Part shown: in pieces, positions 26,401 through 34,076 of the stretch | Position numbering within the stretch: the first letter of the stretch is position 1 | Layout: each line of letters begins with the position of its first letter | Assembly: GCA_050251715.1 (NCBI GenBank) | Contig: JBFWMG010000031.1 | Coordinates: 1 to 42,802, forward strand | Direction: 5' to 3' | Length of the DNA stretch: 42,802 bases | Origin: JBFWMG01 sp050251715 | GTDB taxonomy: Bacteria > Desulfobacterota > Desulfovibrionia > Desulfovibrionales > Desulfovibrionaceae | Notes under the pieces: generated by a model | The model's database searches: none | The model's input: the letters and a program-made list of their open reading frames with translations, nothing else | Told to the model about the DNA's origin: nothing | Made by a program: the position numbers and the translations under genes

Positions 26401-26656
26401 TGCGCGAGGTGGACTCCATGTCGAGCAGGGAGGGGATGCCCTTGAGCACCTTTTCCTGCTCCTCCACGACCTCGCGTTCCATCTCGTAGGGTGTGGCGCC
26501 GGTCCAGGTGGTGGTCACGCTGATTTCGGGGTTGGTCACCGTGGGGCTGAGCTGGTAGGGCAGCGTGGTCAGGCCTATGGCGCCGAACATGAGGATCAGG
26601 ATGACGCCCACGATGACCGAGACCGGATTCTGGATGGCGAACTTGATGAAATCCAT
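23486..26656 (-). CDS. RND-family efflux transporter (HAE1-like inner-membrane pump)
   Basis: The 1056-residue protein has the two-fold RND plan: an N-terminal helix (MDFIKFAIQNPVSVIVGVIL), a periplasmic domain, helices 2-6, and the same arrangement again from about residue 530. The proton-relay segment of helix 4 reads GMLVDNAIVVLENI (about 400-413), with one Asp and an Asn where AcrB has two Asp, as in many HAE-2-like and Desulfovibrio pumps. It works with the periplasmic adaptor encoded 63 nt upstream; no outer-membrane channel gene is present in the window. Substrates cannot be predicted. A very long open frame opposite this gene is a composition artefact. Confidence 0.93.
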   Translation of the reverse strand: MDFIKFAIQNPVSVIVGVILILMFGAIGLTTLPYQLSPTVTNPEISVTTTWTGATPYEMEREVVEEQEKVLKGIPSLLDMESTSRNGQCEITLKFAVGTNIDNALLRVSNKLNEVPSYPDNTDRPVISATGSAASPVIWMMLKTLPGNDKDINTYRTFFEDEVRQYMERVPGAADLFVFGGTEHEMHVIVDPDKLAAHGLTMQQIIDVLQSENANVSAGTMGLGRRDYRIRTVGEYNAPEDIAGVVIESTGQRRTTIGDVARVEFGYAKYTVAMLHNGAPGIVCGIQPEVGTNILDLTNAMEQVVQGLNDGKLKEQGVFLDWAYDQRPYINGAIDLVKQNIMIGGVLAIIVLLVFLQSVSSTIIVAIAIPISVVGTFIFMSLFGRNLNVVSLAGISFAVGMLVDNAIVVLENIDRHRRMGKSPYASSYDGASEVWGAVIASTATTVAVFLPVVFIQEEAGQLFKDIAIAVTCAIMLSLFVSVLVIPMFARQLFTLSRRNKQGIRGIPLITSIGGLASRTFMGVVELTIANAFSRIVTVVVLTGVAALATWAFFPKMEYLPEGNRNMVLNILVPPPGLSFDERMDIGRGVMKVTEPLMDKDEVDGLPGLKQVFYVGADRIMLFGAVSTQEQRAGELVPFFFKYMNSIPGMFGVSLQAGIFENRLGAGRNIDVDLSAGNMQQLVGGAGAMFGALMQAIPGAQIRPLPSLELLFPEVRLIPERDRIKAAGLTSTELGVILDVLMDGRKIDEFKQEGMKKIDLVVKGAETDMDTPEKIYGAKVYTNQGSAVPVSSLARLVRTTGINEIRHLERQRTITLQVTPPKNVALETAMDIIRDKVVPQLKGGPLAGITVSLAGAADKLSVTRDALQWNFLLAVVITYLLMAALFGNFIYPLIILFTVPLAGAGGFIGLKLENLLIAPQPMDVLTMLGFIILVGVVVNNAILIVHQSLNNIRIGGMAHKEAVLESVRTRLRPIYMSATTSVFGMLPLAVAPGPGSELYRGLGSVVLGGLAISTIFTVFMIPALLMFFIGMEKPGHRPQDDAITDGADQEPSQIPGV

Positions 26657-26719
26657 ATCTGCTCCAGGCGGCGGCAGCGCCGCGCGCCGTGTAGGTGTAA
26701 GGCGGAGGATCGGGCCGGG

Positions 26720-27781
26720 CTACTGCGTGGGCGCCACGGGCTGGCCTGGGCGCAGCCGCTCGTTGCCCTTGATGACGACCTGCATGCCTTCCTTGAGCCC
26801 GTTGGCCATGATGGCGGCCTGCATGCCTTCATACGAGGCCACGGTCACCGGAATCTGCACGGCCTTGCCGTCCACCGCCGCCCAGACCGAGAACTGGCCA
26901 TAGGCCTGGATCACCGCGTCGCGGGGCACCAGCACCACGGCGGTCTTGGCGCCCGAAGGCAGGCTGGCGCGCGCCTCCATGCCCTGGGCCAGGCCTTGGG
27001 CGTCGCGGATGCGCACCTTGACCGGGAAGGTGCGTGTGGCCACGTTGCCCTTGGGGATCACGGCGAACACCTTGCCGACGAACCGCATCGGCCCCACGGT
27101 CACGGGCACGTCCTGGCCGGGCGCGATGTGGGACAGCACGCCTTGCGGCACGTCGACCACCACGTCCACGGCGTCGTCGCGGGCAATGGTGGCCACCACC
27201 GAGCCCGGCGAAACCCACTCGCCCAGATCGGCGTTCTTTTCCAGCACCACGCCGTCATAGGGCGCCCGGATGCGGGCCTTGGAAATCTTGATGGCCAGGC
27301 GCTCCACCTCGGCCTCCAGGGACATGGCCTGGCTCGAAAGCGCCTGGTGGGCGTAGCGTGCGTCGTCATAGCTTTTTTCGGACACGGTGCGCGACTTGTA
27401 CAGCGTGGCCTGGCGCGCCAGTTCCCGTGCGGCGTTTTCCAGGTCGGCGCGCACCTTTTCCAGGTTGGCCTTGGCCGCGGCGCTGTCCTGTTGCAGCAGG
27501 TCCGTGGACAGCTCCACCAGCATGCCGCCCTTGCGCACGTGCTCTCCTTCCTCAAACCGCACGGACCGCACGCGGCCTTCCACCTCGGCCGCCACCTGGG
27601 ATTCCTCGGTGAATTCGACGGTGCCCACGTATTCGGCGCGCGGCAGCACCATGCCCGACCGGGCCGTGGCCACCACGACCGGGGCCGGGGGCTGGGAAGG
27701 GGCGTCGGCCGCCAGGGCCGTGGGACACCAAGCGATGCTCAACATCGCGCAGACAAGAACAAGGGTATGCAGCATACGCAT
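26720..27781 (-). CDS. Periplasmic adaptor (membrane fusion protein) of the RND pump
   Basis: The 353-residue protein starts with a signal peptide (hydrophobic 4-22, ending TALAA-D). It then has the first lipoyl half (AAEVEGRVRSVRFEEGEHVRKG), a helical hairpin (LLQQDSAAAKANLEKVRADLE...), the second lipoyl half (ISKARIRAPYDGVVLEKNADLGEWV) and beta-barrel/membrane-proximal domains. This is the standard order for RND adaptors. The ATG at 27781 has GGAG 7 nt upstream; the open frame continues far upstream without homology. It is not a lipoprotein (no lipobox Cys). It is the first gene of the adaptor-pump-DpaL run. Confidence 0.92.
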   Translation of the reverse strand: MRMLHTLVLVCAMLSIAWCPTALAADAPSQPPAPVVVATARSGMVLPRAEYVGTVEFTEESQVAAEVEGRVRSVRFEEGEHVRKGGMLVELSTDLLQQDSAAAKANLEKVRADLENAARELARQATLYKSRTVSEKSYDDARYAHQALSSQAMSLEAEVERLAIKISKARIRAPYDGVVLEKNADLGEWVSPGSVVATIARDDAVDVVVDVPQGVLSHIAPGQDVPVTVGPMRFVGKVFAVIPKGNVATRTFPVKVRIRDAQGLAQGMEARASLPSGAKTAVVLVPRDAVIQAYGQFSVWAAVDGKAVQIPVTVASYEGMQAAIMANGLKEGMQVVIKGNERLRPGQPVAPTQ

Positions 27782-28120
27782 GATGGACTCCGGCTTGGGT
27801 GGCGTCTGGAGGAGGAACCATTTCCTCCTGATTTGTATCATAACATTGGCGCGAACTGGGCGCGCCGCGTGCCAACGGCGCCGCCTTTCGGCCGCCGCAC
27901 CCTTGAACGGCAGAGGCGCGGCCCGCGCTCGCGGCGTTGATTGAAACAAACGTATTACCCGCCAGATGGCGTAGTTGCAACCCGCTGGGTCGGCTTTTCC
28001 TTGCGGATTGCTTGCCAGCCGTGCAACGCGCATGTACAACGCCGGTACATCATTCACCAAGAGCCGCGCATCGGCTCGATCCGCCGCCTCGGCGGGGCCG
28101 GGCGCGGGTATGGAGGCATT
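27782..28120. promoter_or_regulatory. Divergent control region with an ATGTAC-N7-GTACAT operator candidate
   Basis: This 339-nt gap separates the RND operon from the DsbA-like gene. It contains a perfect interrupted palindrome, ATGTAC (28032-28037), seven nt, GTACAT (28045-28050), of the type bound by dimeric repressors. A second dyad, GGAGGAA...TTCCTCC (about 27801-27818), overlaps the leader of the adaptor gene. No gene and no confident -10/-35 was found. No regulator gene of the TetR or MarR type lies in the window. Confidence 0.4.
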
Positions 28121-28903
28121 ATGCGTAAGGTGTTGTTGCTGGCATGCCTGCTTGTGGTCGCCCTGTGCGCGGCGTGCGCGCCCAAGGCCGAGCCCAAGGC
28201 CGATCTCAAGGCCGAACTGGCCGCGCTGCTCAAGGATAATCCGGACGTGCTGCTGGACTTTTTGCGCGAACACAACGAGGAGTTGCTGGACATCGTGCAG
28301 TCCGGCGCGGACGCGAAGCGGCTGCGCGCCATGCGCAACCAGTGGGAGGCGGAACTGAAGAATCCGCGCCAGCCCGCCATTGAGCCGGGCCGTCCCATCC
28401 AGGGCAAGCCGGATGCGCCGGTGACCATCGTGGAATATTCCGACTTCGAGTGCCCCTACTGCGGCCGCGCCTCGCAGGCCTTGGAAGAGGCGATCAAGCC
28501 CTACGCGGACAAGGTGCGCATCCTGTTCAAGCACTACCCCCTGCCCATCCACAAGAACGCCATGCCCGCGGCCCAGTATTTCGAGGCGGCGGCCATGCAG
28601 GGCGCGGACAAGGCGTGGGCGCTCTACTACGCCATGTTCGGCAACCAGCAGGCGCTGGTGGGCGGCGGCGAGTCCTGGATCAAGGAGCAGGCCAAGTCCC
28701 TGGGGCTCGACATGGACAGGCTGGCCAAGGATGTACGGAGCGAGGCCGTGGCCAGGCAGATCAAGGCGGACATGGACGAGGCCAAGGCGTTCGGCTTCAA
28801 CGGCACGCCCATGTTCCTGGTCAACGGCGCGCTCATCGGCGGCGCGGTGCCCCCGGCGCAGTTCGAGTCGCTCATCGAGATGGCGCTGGAAGCCAAGAAG
28901 TAG
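28121..28903 (+). CDS. DsbA-family thiol oxidoreductase, probable lipoprotein
   Basis: The 260-residue protein has a hydrophobic leader ending LCAACAPK, an imperfect lipobox suggesting lipidation of a Cys near residue 21. A helical linker (about 24-85) comes next, then a thioredoxin-fold DsbA domain. The active site is C111-P-Y-C114 in E-C-P-Y-C-G-R, and the cis-proline loop is G-T-P230-M-F. It probably oxidises or isomerises disulfides in the periplasm. Start: GGAGG four nt before the ATG at 28121; an in-frame extension upstream crosses the intergenic palindrome and is unlikely. A strong terminator follows. Confidence 0.9.
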   Translation: MRKVLLLACLLVVALCAACAPKAEPKADLKAELAALLKDNPDVLLDFLREHNEELLDIVQSGADAKRLRAMRNQWEAELKNPRQPAIEPGRPIQGKPDAPVTIVEYSDFECPYCGRASQALEEAIKPYADKVRILFKHYPLPIHKNAMPAAQYFEAAAMQGADKAWALYYAMFGNQQALVGGGESWIKEQAKSLGLDMDRLAKDVRSEAVARQIKADMDEAKAFGFNGTPMFLVNGALIGGAVPPAQFESLIEMALEAKK

Positions 28904-28921
28904 CGGCCCACACGATCATGA

Positions 28922-28957
28922 GGCCGGAACCGGGCATGCCCGGTTCCGGCCTTTTTT
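28922..28957 (+). terminator. Intrinsic terminator after the DsbA-like gene
   Basis: GGCCGGAACCGGGCA and its complement form a perfect 15-bp palindrome with no unpaired centre (a tight loop in practice), followed by six T. It lies 19 nt past the stop. Confidence 0.92.
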
Positions 28958-28975
28958 GTGTCCACGGGTGGATGG

Positions 28976-29803
28976 TCAGGCGGGCATGGCCGTGCGGATG
29001 TCCGCGAACAGCTCGGGATGGGCGGTGATGAAGGCCATGCTGTGGGCAAAGGATGCCTCGGTGTGCGGCTCCAGCGTGGCGGTGGGGCGCACGCCCCGCG
29101 CCGCCAGGCCGCGCGCCAACGCGGCCCAGGGAATGCTGCCCTGCCCCAGGCCCAGGTGCTGGTCCTCGCCGCCGTCGTTGTCGTGCAGGTGCAGGTGGCC
29201 GACGAGGTTGCCCAGCGCGTCCAGCCAGCGGTCCAGGTCGCGGCGTTCGCTCCCCTTGGCAAAGGCGTGCCAGTGGCCCGCGTCAAAACACACGCCCACG
29301 CGGTCGTGGCCCGTGGCGCGCAGGGCGTCCACAAGGTCGCGCAGCGGCTCGGGGTCGGCGTCGAAGGTGTTCTCCAGATACAGGGGCGGGTGGTCCGGCC
29401 AGCGGTCCAGCAGCATGGCCCAGGTGGTGCGGCACCGCTCGCGCCACGCCTCGGGTTGGTCCGCGTAGGCCTCGTCGTAATGGGGATGGCCGATGAGGTG
29501 CCGGGGGGCGTAGTGCCGGGCCGCGTCGAAGCAGGCGTGCAGCCGGGCGCGCGTGGCCGCCAGGATGATGGGGTCGCCGCTGCCGGGGTGCAGGTCCAGA
29601 AAGGCGAGATGCACGGCGCAGGGCAGTCCGGCGTCGCGAAAGGCGGCCGCCGTGGCCCGGTGCCAGGCCGCGTCGCATGTCTCGAGACAGGCGGCGTCCA
29701 GCCCCAGTTCGGGCGGGATGCGGTGCCCGATGAAAAAAGGCAGGTAGTCCGGGGTGCGTTCGATGTAGCTGCACGGAAGGTTGACGAAATAGGGCGTGTC
29801 CAT
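28976..29803 (-). CDS. TIM-barrel protein of the sugar phosphate isomerase/epimerase superfamily
   Basis: The 275-residue protein has the alternating strand/helix pattern and metal-site motifs of the xylose-isomerase-like (AP endonuclease 2) barrel: LYLENTFDADPEPL (metal Glu), VGVCFDAGHWHAF (Asp/His), GHLHLHDNDGGEDQHLGLGQG and a final TLEPH. Members range from sugar isomerases to endonuclease IV and cobamide-remodelling enzymes; the substrate cannot be assigned. Start at 29803 (MDTPYFVNLPCSY). The preceding gene on the same strand ends 157 nt upstream, with an imperfect tandem repeat between, so it may have its own promoter. Confidence 0.82.
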   Translation of the reverse strand: MDTPYFVNLPCSYIERTPDYLPFFIGHRIPPELGLDAACLETCDAAWHRATAAAFRDAGLPCAVHLAFLDLHPGSGDPIILAATRARLHACFDAARHYAPRHLIGHPHYDEAYADQPEAWRERCRTTWAMLLDRWPDHPPLYLENTFDADPEPLRDLVDALRATGHDRVGVCFDAGHWHAFAKGSERRDLDRWLDALGNLVGHLHLHDNDGGEDQHLGLGQGSIPWAALARGLAARGVRPTATLEPHTEASFAHSMAFITAHPELFADIRTAMPA

Positions 29804-29842
29804 CCTGACCCTCGTTGCGGGCGCTGTCCCTGCCGGTACCGG

Positions 29843-29935
29843 GCCGCCGTCCTGGTTGTGCCATTCCCGCGCCCTTGCCCGTCTGCCGCCCTGGTTGCGC
29901 CGTTCCCGCGTCCCTGCCTGGCCGCCGTCCTGGCC
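29843..29935. repeat. Imperfect tandem repeat between two minus-strand genes
   Basis: Units of roughly 36-42 bp share the phrases GCCGCC(GT)CCTGGTTG and GCCRTTCCCGCG(Y)CC. There are two clear units and a partial third (GCCGCCGTCCTGGCCGG). It lies in the 157-nt gap and has no coding evidence. Confidence 0.55.
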
Positions 29936-29960
29936 GGAATCGGGCCGGGGACCGCCGGGC

Positions 29961-30692
29961 CTAGGAGGCCATGAGGCGCGCGATCTGGAAGGTGTCGCTG
30001 AAGATGATGTCCCCTTCGGAGGTGATGATGGTCATGCGCAGGCCGAAGATATCCTTTTGCGTCAGGCCGGCGGGGATGACGAAGGAGGTCACGATCTTCT
30101 TGTAGCGTTGGATGAGGAAGCTCAGGTCCGCTTCCTTGGCGTCGATGGCGTGGCTTTGGCCGTCGGCGGTCAGGAAGACCAGCTTGACGTTTCCGGACAG
30201 CGCCTTGTTCTGGTTGGTGTTGTTGATGTCGAAGGAGAGTTTCAGGGTGCCGTCGCCGTCATCCTTGAGGATGATGTTGTCGAGCCGGGCCTCGCCGTTG
30301 TCCACGCGTTTGAAGAGCTTGGCCAGATTGATGGACGGCGGGGGCGGGGGCGCGGCCTGGGAGGCGTTGTCGCCCTCGGGATGCACGGTGATGGAGCCGA
30401 AAAGGGATTGGAGTTCTTCCGGGTCGTTGGACTTGAGGATCTTTTCAACGTTTTGCAGCCGTTCGAGGTCCAGGCGCGTCTCGCGCAGTTCCCGTTCCAG
30501 GCTTTGCAGTTCGTTGCGCAGCAGGCTGTTGCTTTTCCAGAAGGTGAAGCCCGCATAGCCGCCGCCAGCGGCGGCGACCGCCAGCAACAGGAAGCAGTAG
30601 AGCATGAGTTTGAGCCACAGTGGGCTGAAGCGAAACCGCTTCACCCGCGTATCGTCGCGCATCAGGAGAACGCTGTATTTGTCGCGGCTCAT
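29961..30692 (-). CDS. Membrane-anchored coiled-coil protein coupled to L,D-transpeptidase
   Basis: The 243-residue protein has a basic N-terminus (RVKRFRFSP), one membrane helix (27-48) and a coiled coil (55-88: LLRNELQSLERELRETRLDL). A short Pro-run linker (PPPPPS, about 114-120) follows, then a C-terminal beta-rich domain with alternating strands (GTLKLSFDINNTN, VKLVFLTADG, DIIFSDTFQIARL), presumably periplasmic. The ATG at 30692 overlaps the TGA of the transpeptidase gene (ATGA), so the two are translated together. I do not recognise a named family. The overlap suggests a shared envelope role. Confidence 0.82.
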   Translation of the reverse strand: MSRDKYSVLLMRDDTRVKRFRFSPLWLKLMLYCFLLLAVAAAGGGYAGFTFWKSNSLLRNELQSLERELRETRLDLERLQNVEKILKSNDPEELQSLFGSITVHPEGDNASQAAPPPPPSINLAKLFKRVDNGEARLDNIILKDDGDGTLKLSFDINNTNQNKALSGNVKLVFLTADGQSHAIDAKEADLSFLIQRYKKIVTSFVIPAGLTQKDIFGLRMTIITSEGDIIFSDTFQIARLMAS

Positions 30693-31963
30693 TGTTGCAA
30701 GGGTCTCCACTCTTCTTCCTGGATAAGCCAGCGTTGCGCGCCGACGGGACTGACGACCAGGGTCTTTTTGCCGACGTCTGCATAACCCCGACCATCTTGA
30801 TAGCGTTGGATAAAGGCTATGGCAAGCCCTTTGGCGTGCATGGCCACGGAGACGTCCTCGATGCCCACCTTGACCGGCGCGCCTTCCCGCCATGTCTGCG
30901 CCTTGTAGTCGCCAATGGCCTTGGCTCCCTTGCGCGCGCCTTGTGCGGCGTCGGGGGCGTAATAGGACAGGTAGCGCTTCATGTCCTTGGCCAGCCAGGC
31001 CTTGCGCCATCCCTCAAGCATGGGGCGCAGGCGTTCCTTGGCCTGGTCCAGGTATTTCGCCTCAAGGCCCAGGTCGGTGCGGTCCCATTCGCGGCCCACG
31101 ATGCGCAGCCTGCCCTTGGCGTCCTTTTGCCAGTACAGGCGCTTGACGCCCTGGGTGGCGATGGACTCGGTGCGGTAGTACTGGTTGAACCAGGTGACCC
31201 AGTAATCCGGGCCGGGCAGCACGTGCAGTTCGTCCACCATGACCTCGATCCAGGGCTGCGAGGTGAAGATTTTCTTTTTGTGGCTTTTGAAGAACCGGAA
31301 GGACTGCTCCTGGGCCTTGGCGTACCGGGCGGGATCGTAAAAGGAGAAAAAGGCGTCGCTGCGCTCGGACCAGGCCTGGGCCCATTCCCGCACCTGGGTG
31401 GCCAGGGTGCGGGCGGTCACGTCCTGCACCTCGTCCGGGTCGCGTTCCCAGGCGAGCGTGTTGGCGATGACCACGGGCACGCCGCGTTCCAGGCGTGGTT
31501 CCAGGGCGTCCAGATCCTTCATGTTGAGGGCCACGCAGCCCTTTGTCTCGCGCGGCGCGATGTCGTGGCCCCGGCCGTGGATCCAGATGCCGTAGCCGGT
31601 CTTGTTCCGGATGCGGTCCACGGGATTGGGAAAATTGAGGGTGAAGGCCTTGTTGCCGTAGGTGTCGTAATCAAGGCCGGTGCGCCGCTCTTCGACAAAG
31701 TAGATGCCCTCGGGCGTGCGCAGGTCGCCGCTTTCGGCCTTGTCGCCCATGCGCTGGCCCGTGGTGCAGGTGAACTGGCCCGCCAGGGAGAAGGGGCTTT
31801 GGCGCTCCAGCACCAAAAGCCGCTGGGCCGCCTTGTCGATGCCCACCACGAGCGGCGGGCCAAAGGCGTGTCCGGAAAGGGAGAGGGTCCACCCCTGTGC
31901 GGCAAAGGCGTTGGAGGCCAGAAGGGTCAAAACCAGAAAAAACGCTGTGACGGTGTGCTTCAT
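30689..31963 (-). CDS. L,D-transpeptidase (YkuD domain) with NTF2-like C-terminal domain
   Basis: This is a periplasmic enzyme acting on peptidoglycan or lipoprotein cross-links. The signal peptide covers residues 1-21 (ending AFA-A). The YkuD domain (about 35-165) has the catalytic set H129 in G-I-W-I-H-G and C143 in T-K-G-C-V-A-L-N. The remainder contains two NTF2-like segments (WAQAWSERSDAFFSFYDPA and WRKAWLAKDMKRYLSYYAPD), as in Cds6-type L,D-transpeptidases. The last bases overlap the next gene. A near-consensus promoter lies 58-86 nt upstream. Whether it cross-links, hydrolyses or attaches a protein cannot be told from sequence. Confidence 0.9.
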   Translation of the reverse strand: MKHTVTAFFLVLTLLASNAFAAQGWTLSLSGHAFGPPLVVGIDKAAQRLLVLERQSPFSLAGQFTCTTGQRMGDKAESGDLRTPEGIYFVEERRTGLDYDTYGNKAFTLNFPNPVDRIRNKTGYGIWIHGRGHDIAPRETKGCVALNMKDLDALEPRLERGVPVVIANTLAWERDPDEVQDVTARTLATQVREWAQAWSERSDAFFSFYDPARYAKAQEQSFRFFKSHKKKIFTSQPWIEVMVDELHVLPGPDYWVTWFNQYYRTESIATQGVKRLYWQKDAKGRLRIVGREWDRTDLGLEAKYLDQAKERLRPMLEGWRKAWLAKDMKRYLSYYAPDAAQGARKGAKAIGDYKAQTWREGAPVKVGIEDVSVAMHAKGLAIAFIQRYQDGRGYADVGKKTLVVSPVGAQRWLIQEEEWRPLQQ

Positions 31964-32020
31964 ACTGTCCCAGTGGGGGCTGCGTGCGGCGTGCCGGGAT
32001 GGCGCGCCTGAAACGCGCGA

Positions 32021-32049
32021 AGTATACCCGTACCCGCCGAAATTGGCAA
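32021..32049 (-). promoter_or_regulatory. Sigma-70 promoter for the L,D-transpeptidase operon
   Basis: On the minus strand, TTGCCA (32049-32044), 17 nt, TATACT (32026-32021). Both hexamers are one or two bases from consensus at ideal spacing, located 58 nt before the ATG in a 151-nt gap. Confidence 0.75.
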
Positions 32050-32114
32050 ACCGGCAAAGCCGTGCTTTTCCAATAGGGTATGGCGCGAGCCCCGGACAGG
32101 GCGTTGGCGCGGGG

Positions 32115-32669
32115 TCACGCCCCGGCAGCCAACAGGGCGCGGCGCGTGAAGATGGAGCGCAGCGCGTAGCCCGCGGCGGCCAGATTTTCCCGGCCCCCTT
32201 CCTCGCGGTCGAGCACGCAGAGCACGGCCACGATGTCGAGGCCCGCGTCGCGCACGCGCTCGCACGCCTTGATGAGCGTGCCGCCCGTGGTGACCACGTC
32301 TTCCAGCATGGCCACCTTGTCGCCGGGGCGGAAATTGGCCATGCCTTCCAGGTATTGATTGGTGCCGTGCCCCTTGGACTGCTTGCGCACGATGAAGCCG
32401 GGCAGGGGGCGGTCTTCGAGGTGCGACACCACGGTGACCGCGCTGACCAGCGGGTCGGCGCCGAGCGTCATGCCGCCCACGCCCATCACGTCCACGCCCT
32501 CCAGCATGTCCACGAACAGCTTGCCGATGAGGTAGGCGCCCTCGGGGTGCAGGGCGGTCTGCTTGCAGTCGAAGTAGTATTCGCTCTTCTTGCCCGAGGT
32601 CAGGGTGAAATCCCCTTCCTTGTACGATTTTTCCAGCAGCAGCCGGGCGAGGCTCTTGGTCGCGTTCAT
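32115..32669 (-). CDS. pyrE: Orotate phosphoribosyltransferase
   Basis: PyrE transfers the phosphoribosyl group of PRPP to orotate, giving OMP in pyrimidine synthesis. The 184-residue protein has the N-terminal FTLTSGKKSEYYFDCK substrate loop, GVGGMTLGADPLVSAV, the flexible-loop region RKQSKGHGTNQYLEG, and the PRPP-binding motif M-L-E-D-V-V-T-T-G-G-T (121-131). GGAG lies about 8 nt before the ATG. It begins 15 nt after purB, so the two nucleotide genes form an operon. Confidence 0.95.
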   Translation of the reverse strand: MNATKSLARLLLEKSYKEGDFTLTSGKKSEYYFDCKQTALHPEGAYLIGKLFVDMLEGVDVMGVGGMTLGADPLVSAVTVVSHLEDRPLPGFIVRKQSKGHGTNQYLEGMANFRPGDKVAMLEDVVTTGGTLIKACERVRDAGLDIVAVLCVLDREEGGRENLAAAGYALRSIFTRRALLAAGA

Positions 32670-32684
32670 TGGCGTGGCTCCGTC

Positions 32685-33983
32685 TTACTTGTGGCCGAAC
32701 ACGCGGCCGAAGATCATGGCTTCCTGGCGCAGGTAGTAGCCGTGGTCGAACAGGGCGTCCAGGGTTTCCGGGGTCAGGTGGCTGGTGATGGCCTTGTCGG
32801 CGCGCACCTCGGCCTCGAAGGATTTCTTCGCGTCCCAGCAGGCCATGGCCGCGCGCTGCACCATGACATAGGCGTCCTGGCGGCCCAGTCCCGCCTCGAT
32901 GAGCGCCAGCAGCACCCGCTGCGAGAAGAAGAGCCCGTAGGAACCCTTGAGGTTGCGCTCGATGTTTTCCGGAATCACCCGCAGCTTGTCCAGCAGGCCG
33001 GACAACCGGTTGAGGATGTAGTCCATGAGGATGGTGGAGTCGGGCATGATGACGCGTTCCACCGACGAGTGGCTGATGTCGCGCTCGTGCCACAGCGCCA
33101 TGTTTTCCATGGAGGCGATGGCGTTGGTGCGCACCAGCCGCGACAGGCCGGTGAGATTCTCGGCGGAGATGGGGTTCTTCTTGTGCGGCATGGCCGACGA
33201 CCCCTTCTGCCCCTTGGCGAACCCTTCCTCCACCTCCAGCACCTCGGTGCGTTGCAGGTGGCGCAGTTCGATGCACAGCCGCTCCACGCCGCCGGCGGCG
33301 AGCGCCAGGGCGGTGAAGAACTCGGCGTGGCGGTCGCGCTGGATGATCTGGGTGGAGATGGGGTCCACGGCAAGGCCCAGGATCTCGCAGGCCACGCGCT
33401 CCACGTCGGGGTGCAGGTGGGCGTAGGTGCCCACTGCCCCGGAAATCTTGCCGAAGCGCACGCCGTCCAGGGCGTGGCGGAAGCGCTCGATGTGGCGGGA
33501 AAACTCGGCGTAGAACCCGGCGAACTTGAGGCCGAAGCTGGTGGGCTCGGCGTGGATGCCGTGGGTGCGGCCCATGCACAGCCTGCCCTGGTGCTCGTGG
33601 GCCAGCCGGTCCAGCGTGGCCAGCAGGCGTTCGAATCCGGTCAGGATGATCTCTCCGGCGCGGGCGAGCAGCACACCGTTGGCCGTGTCCACGATGTCCG
33701 AGGACGTGCAGCCCAGGTGGATGAACCGGGCCGAGGGGCCGACCTTTTCTTCCACGGCGGTGAGGAAGGCGATCACGTCATGGCGGGTCACCTCCTCGAT
33801 TTCAAGGATGCGCGGGAGGTCGAAGTCCGCCTTGGCGCGGATGTCGTTCATGGCCTCGGCGGGGATGACGCCCAGGCGTTGCCAGGCTTCGCACACGGCC
33901 AGTTCCACTTCGAGCCAGACCCGGAATTTGTTCTCCAGGGTCCAGATGGCGGCCATTTGCGGCCGGGAATAGCGTTCGATCAT
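32685..33983 (-). CDS. purB: Adenylosuccinate lyase
   Basis: PurB cleaves SAICAR and adenylosuccinate, releasing fumarate, in purine synthesis. The 432-residue length is typical of the short (Bacillus/Thermotoga-like) class. The opening MIERYSRPQMAAIWTLENKF, the signature loop SSAMPHKKNPISAENL (about 263-278) and the active-site segment GRTHGIHAEPTSFGLK are present. The start at 33983 is chosen by homology of that opening; a 15-residue extension is open but unlikely. It is followed closely by pyrE. Confidence 0.95.
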   Translation of the reverse strand: MIERYSRPQMAAIWTLENKFRVWLEVELAVCEAWQRLGVIPAEAMNDIRAKADFDLPRILEIEEVTRHDVIAFLTAVEEKVGPSARFIHLGCTSSDIVDTANGVLLARAGEIILTGFERLLATLDRLAHEHQGRLCMGRTHGIHAEPTSFGLKFAGFYAEFSRHIERFRHALDGVRFGKISGAVGTYAHLHPDVERVACEILGLAVDPISTQIIQRDRHAEFFTALALAAGGVERLCIELRHLQRTEVLEVEEGFAKGQKGSSAMPHKKNPISAENLTGLSRLVRTNAIASMENMALWHERDISHSSVERVIMPDSTILMDYILNRLSGLLDKLRVIPENIERNLKGSYGLFFSQRVLLALIEAGLGRQDAYVMVQRAAMACWDAKKSFEAEVRADKAITSHLTPETLDALFDHGYYLRQEAMIFGRVFGHK

Positions 33984-34042
33984 GACGGGAGATGTCCTGC
34001 TGGATGGGTTGCGGGGCGCGCGGCGCACCCCATGAAACGGAA

Positions 34043-34064
34043 AAGGCAGCCGCCTGGCTGCCTT
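34043..34064 (-). terminator. Intrinsic terminator after the FmdB gene
   Basis: On the minus strand, AAGGCAGCC, a 4-nt loop, GGCTGCCTT, followed by TTCC (first two T of a broken run). It lies 13 nt beyond the stop and ahead of purB. Confidence 0.6.
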
Positions 34065-34076
34065 GTGACCGTGGAC

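Noticed and set aside
23552..27940. 1462-codon open frame on the plus strand opposite the RND pump and adaptor
   Set aside because: Same artefact. The minus strand carries full-length RND and adaptor proteins with all family motifs, and the antisense product has no recognisable domain.
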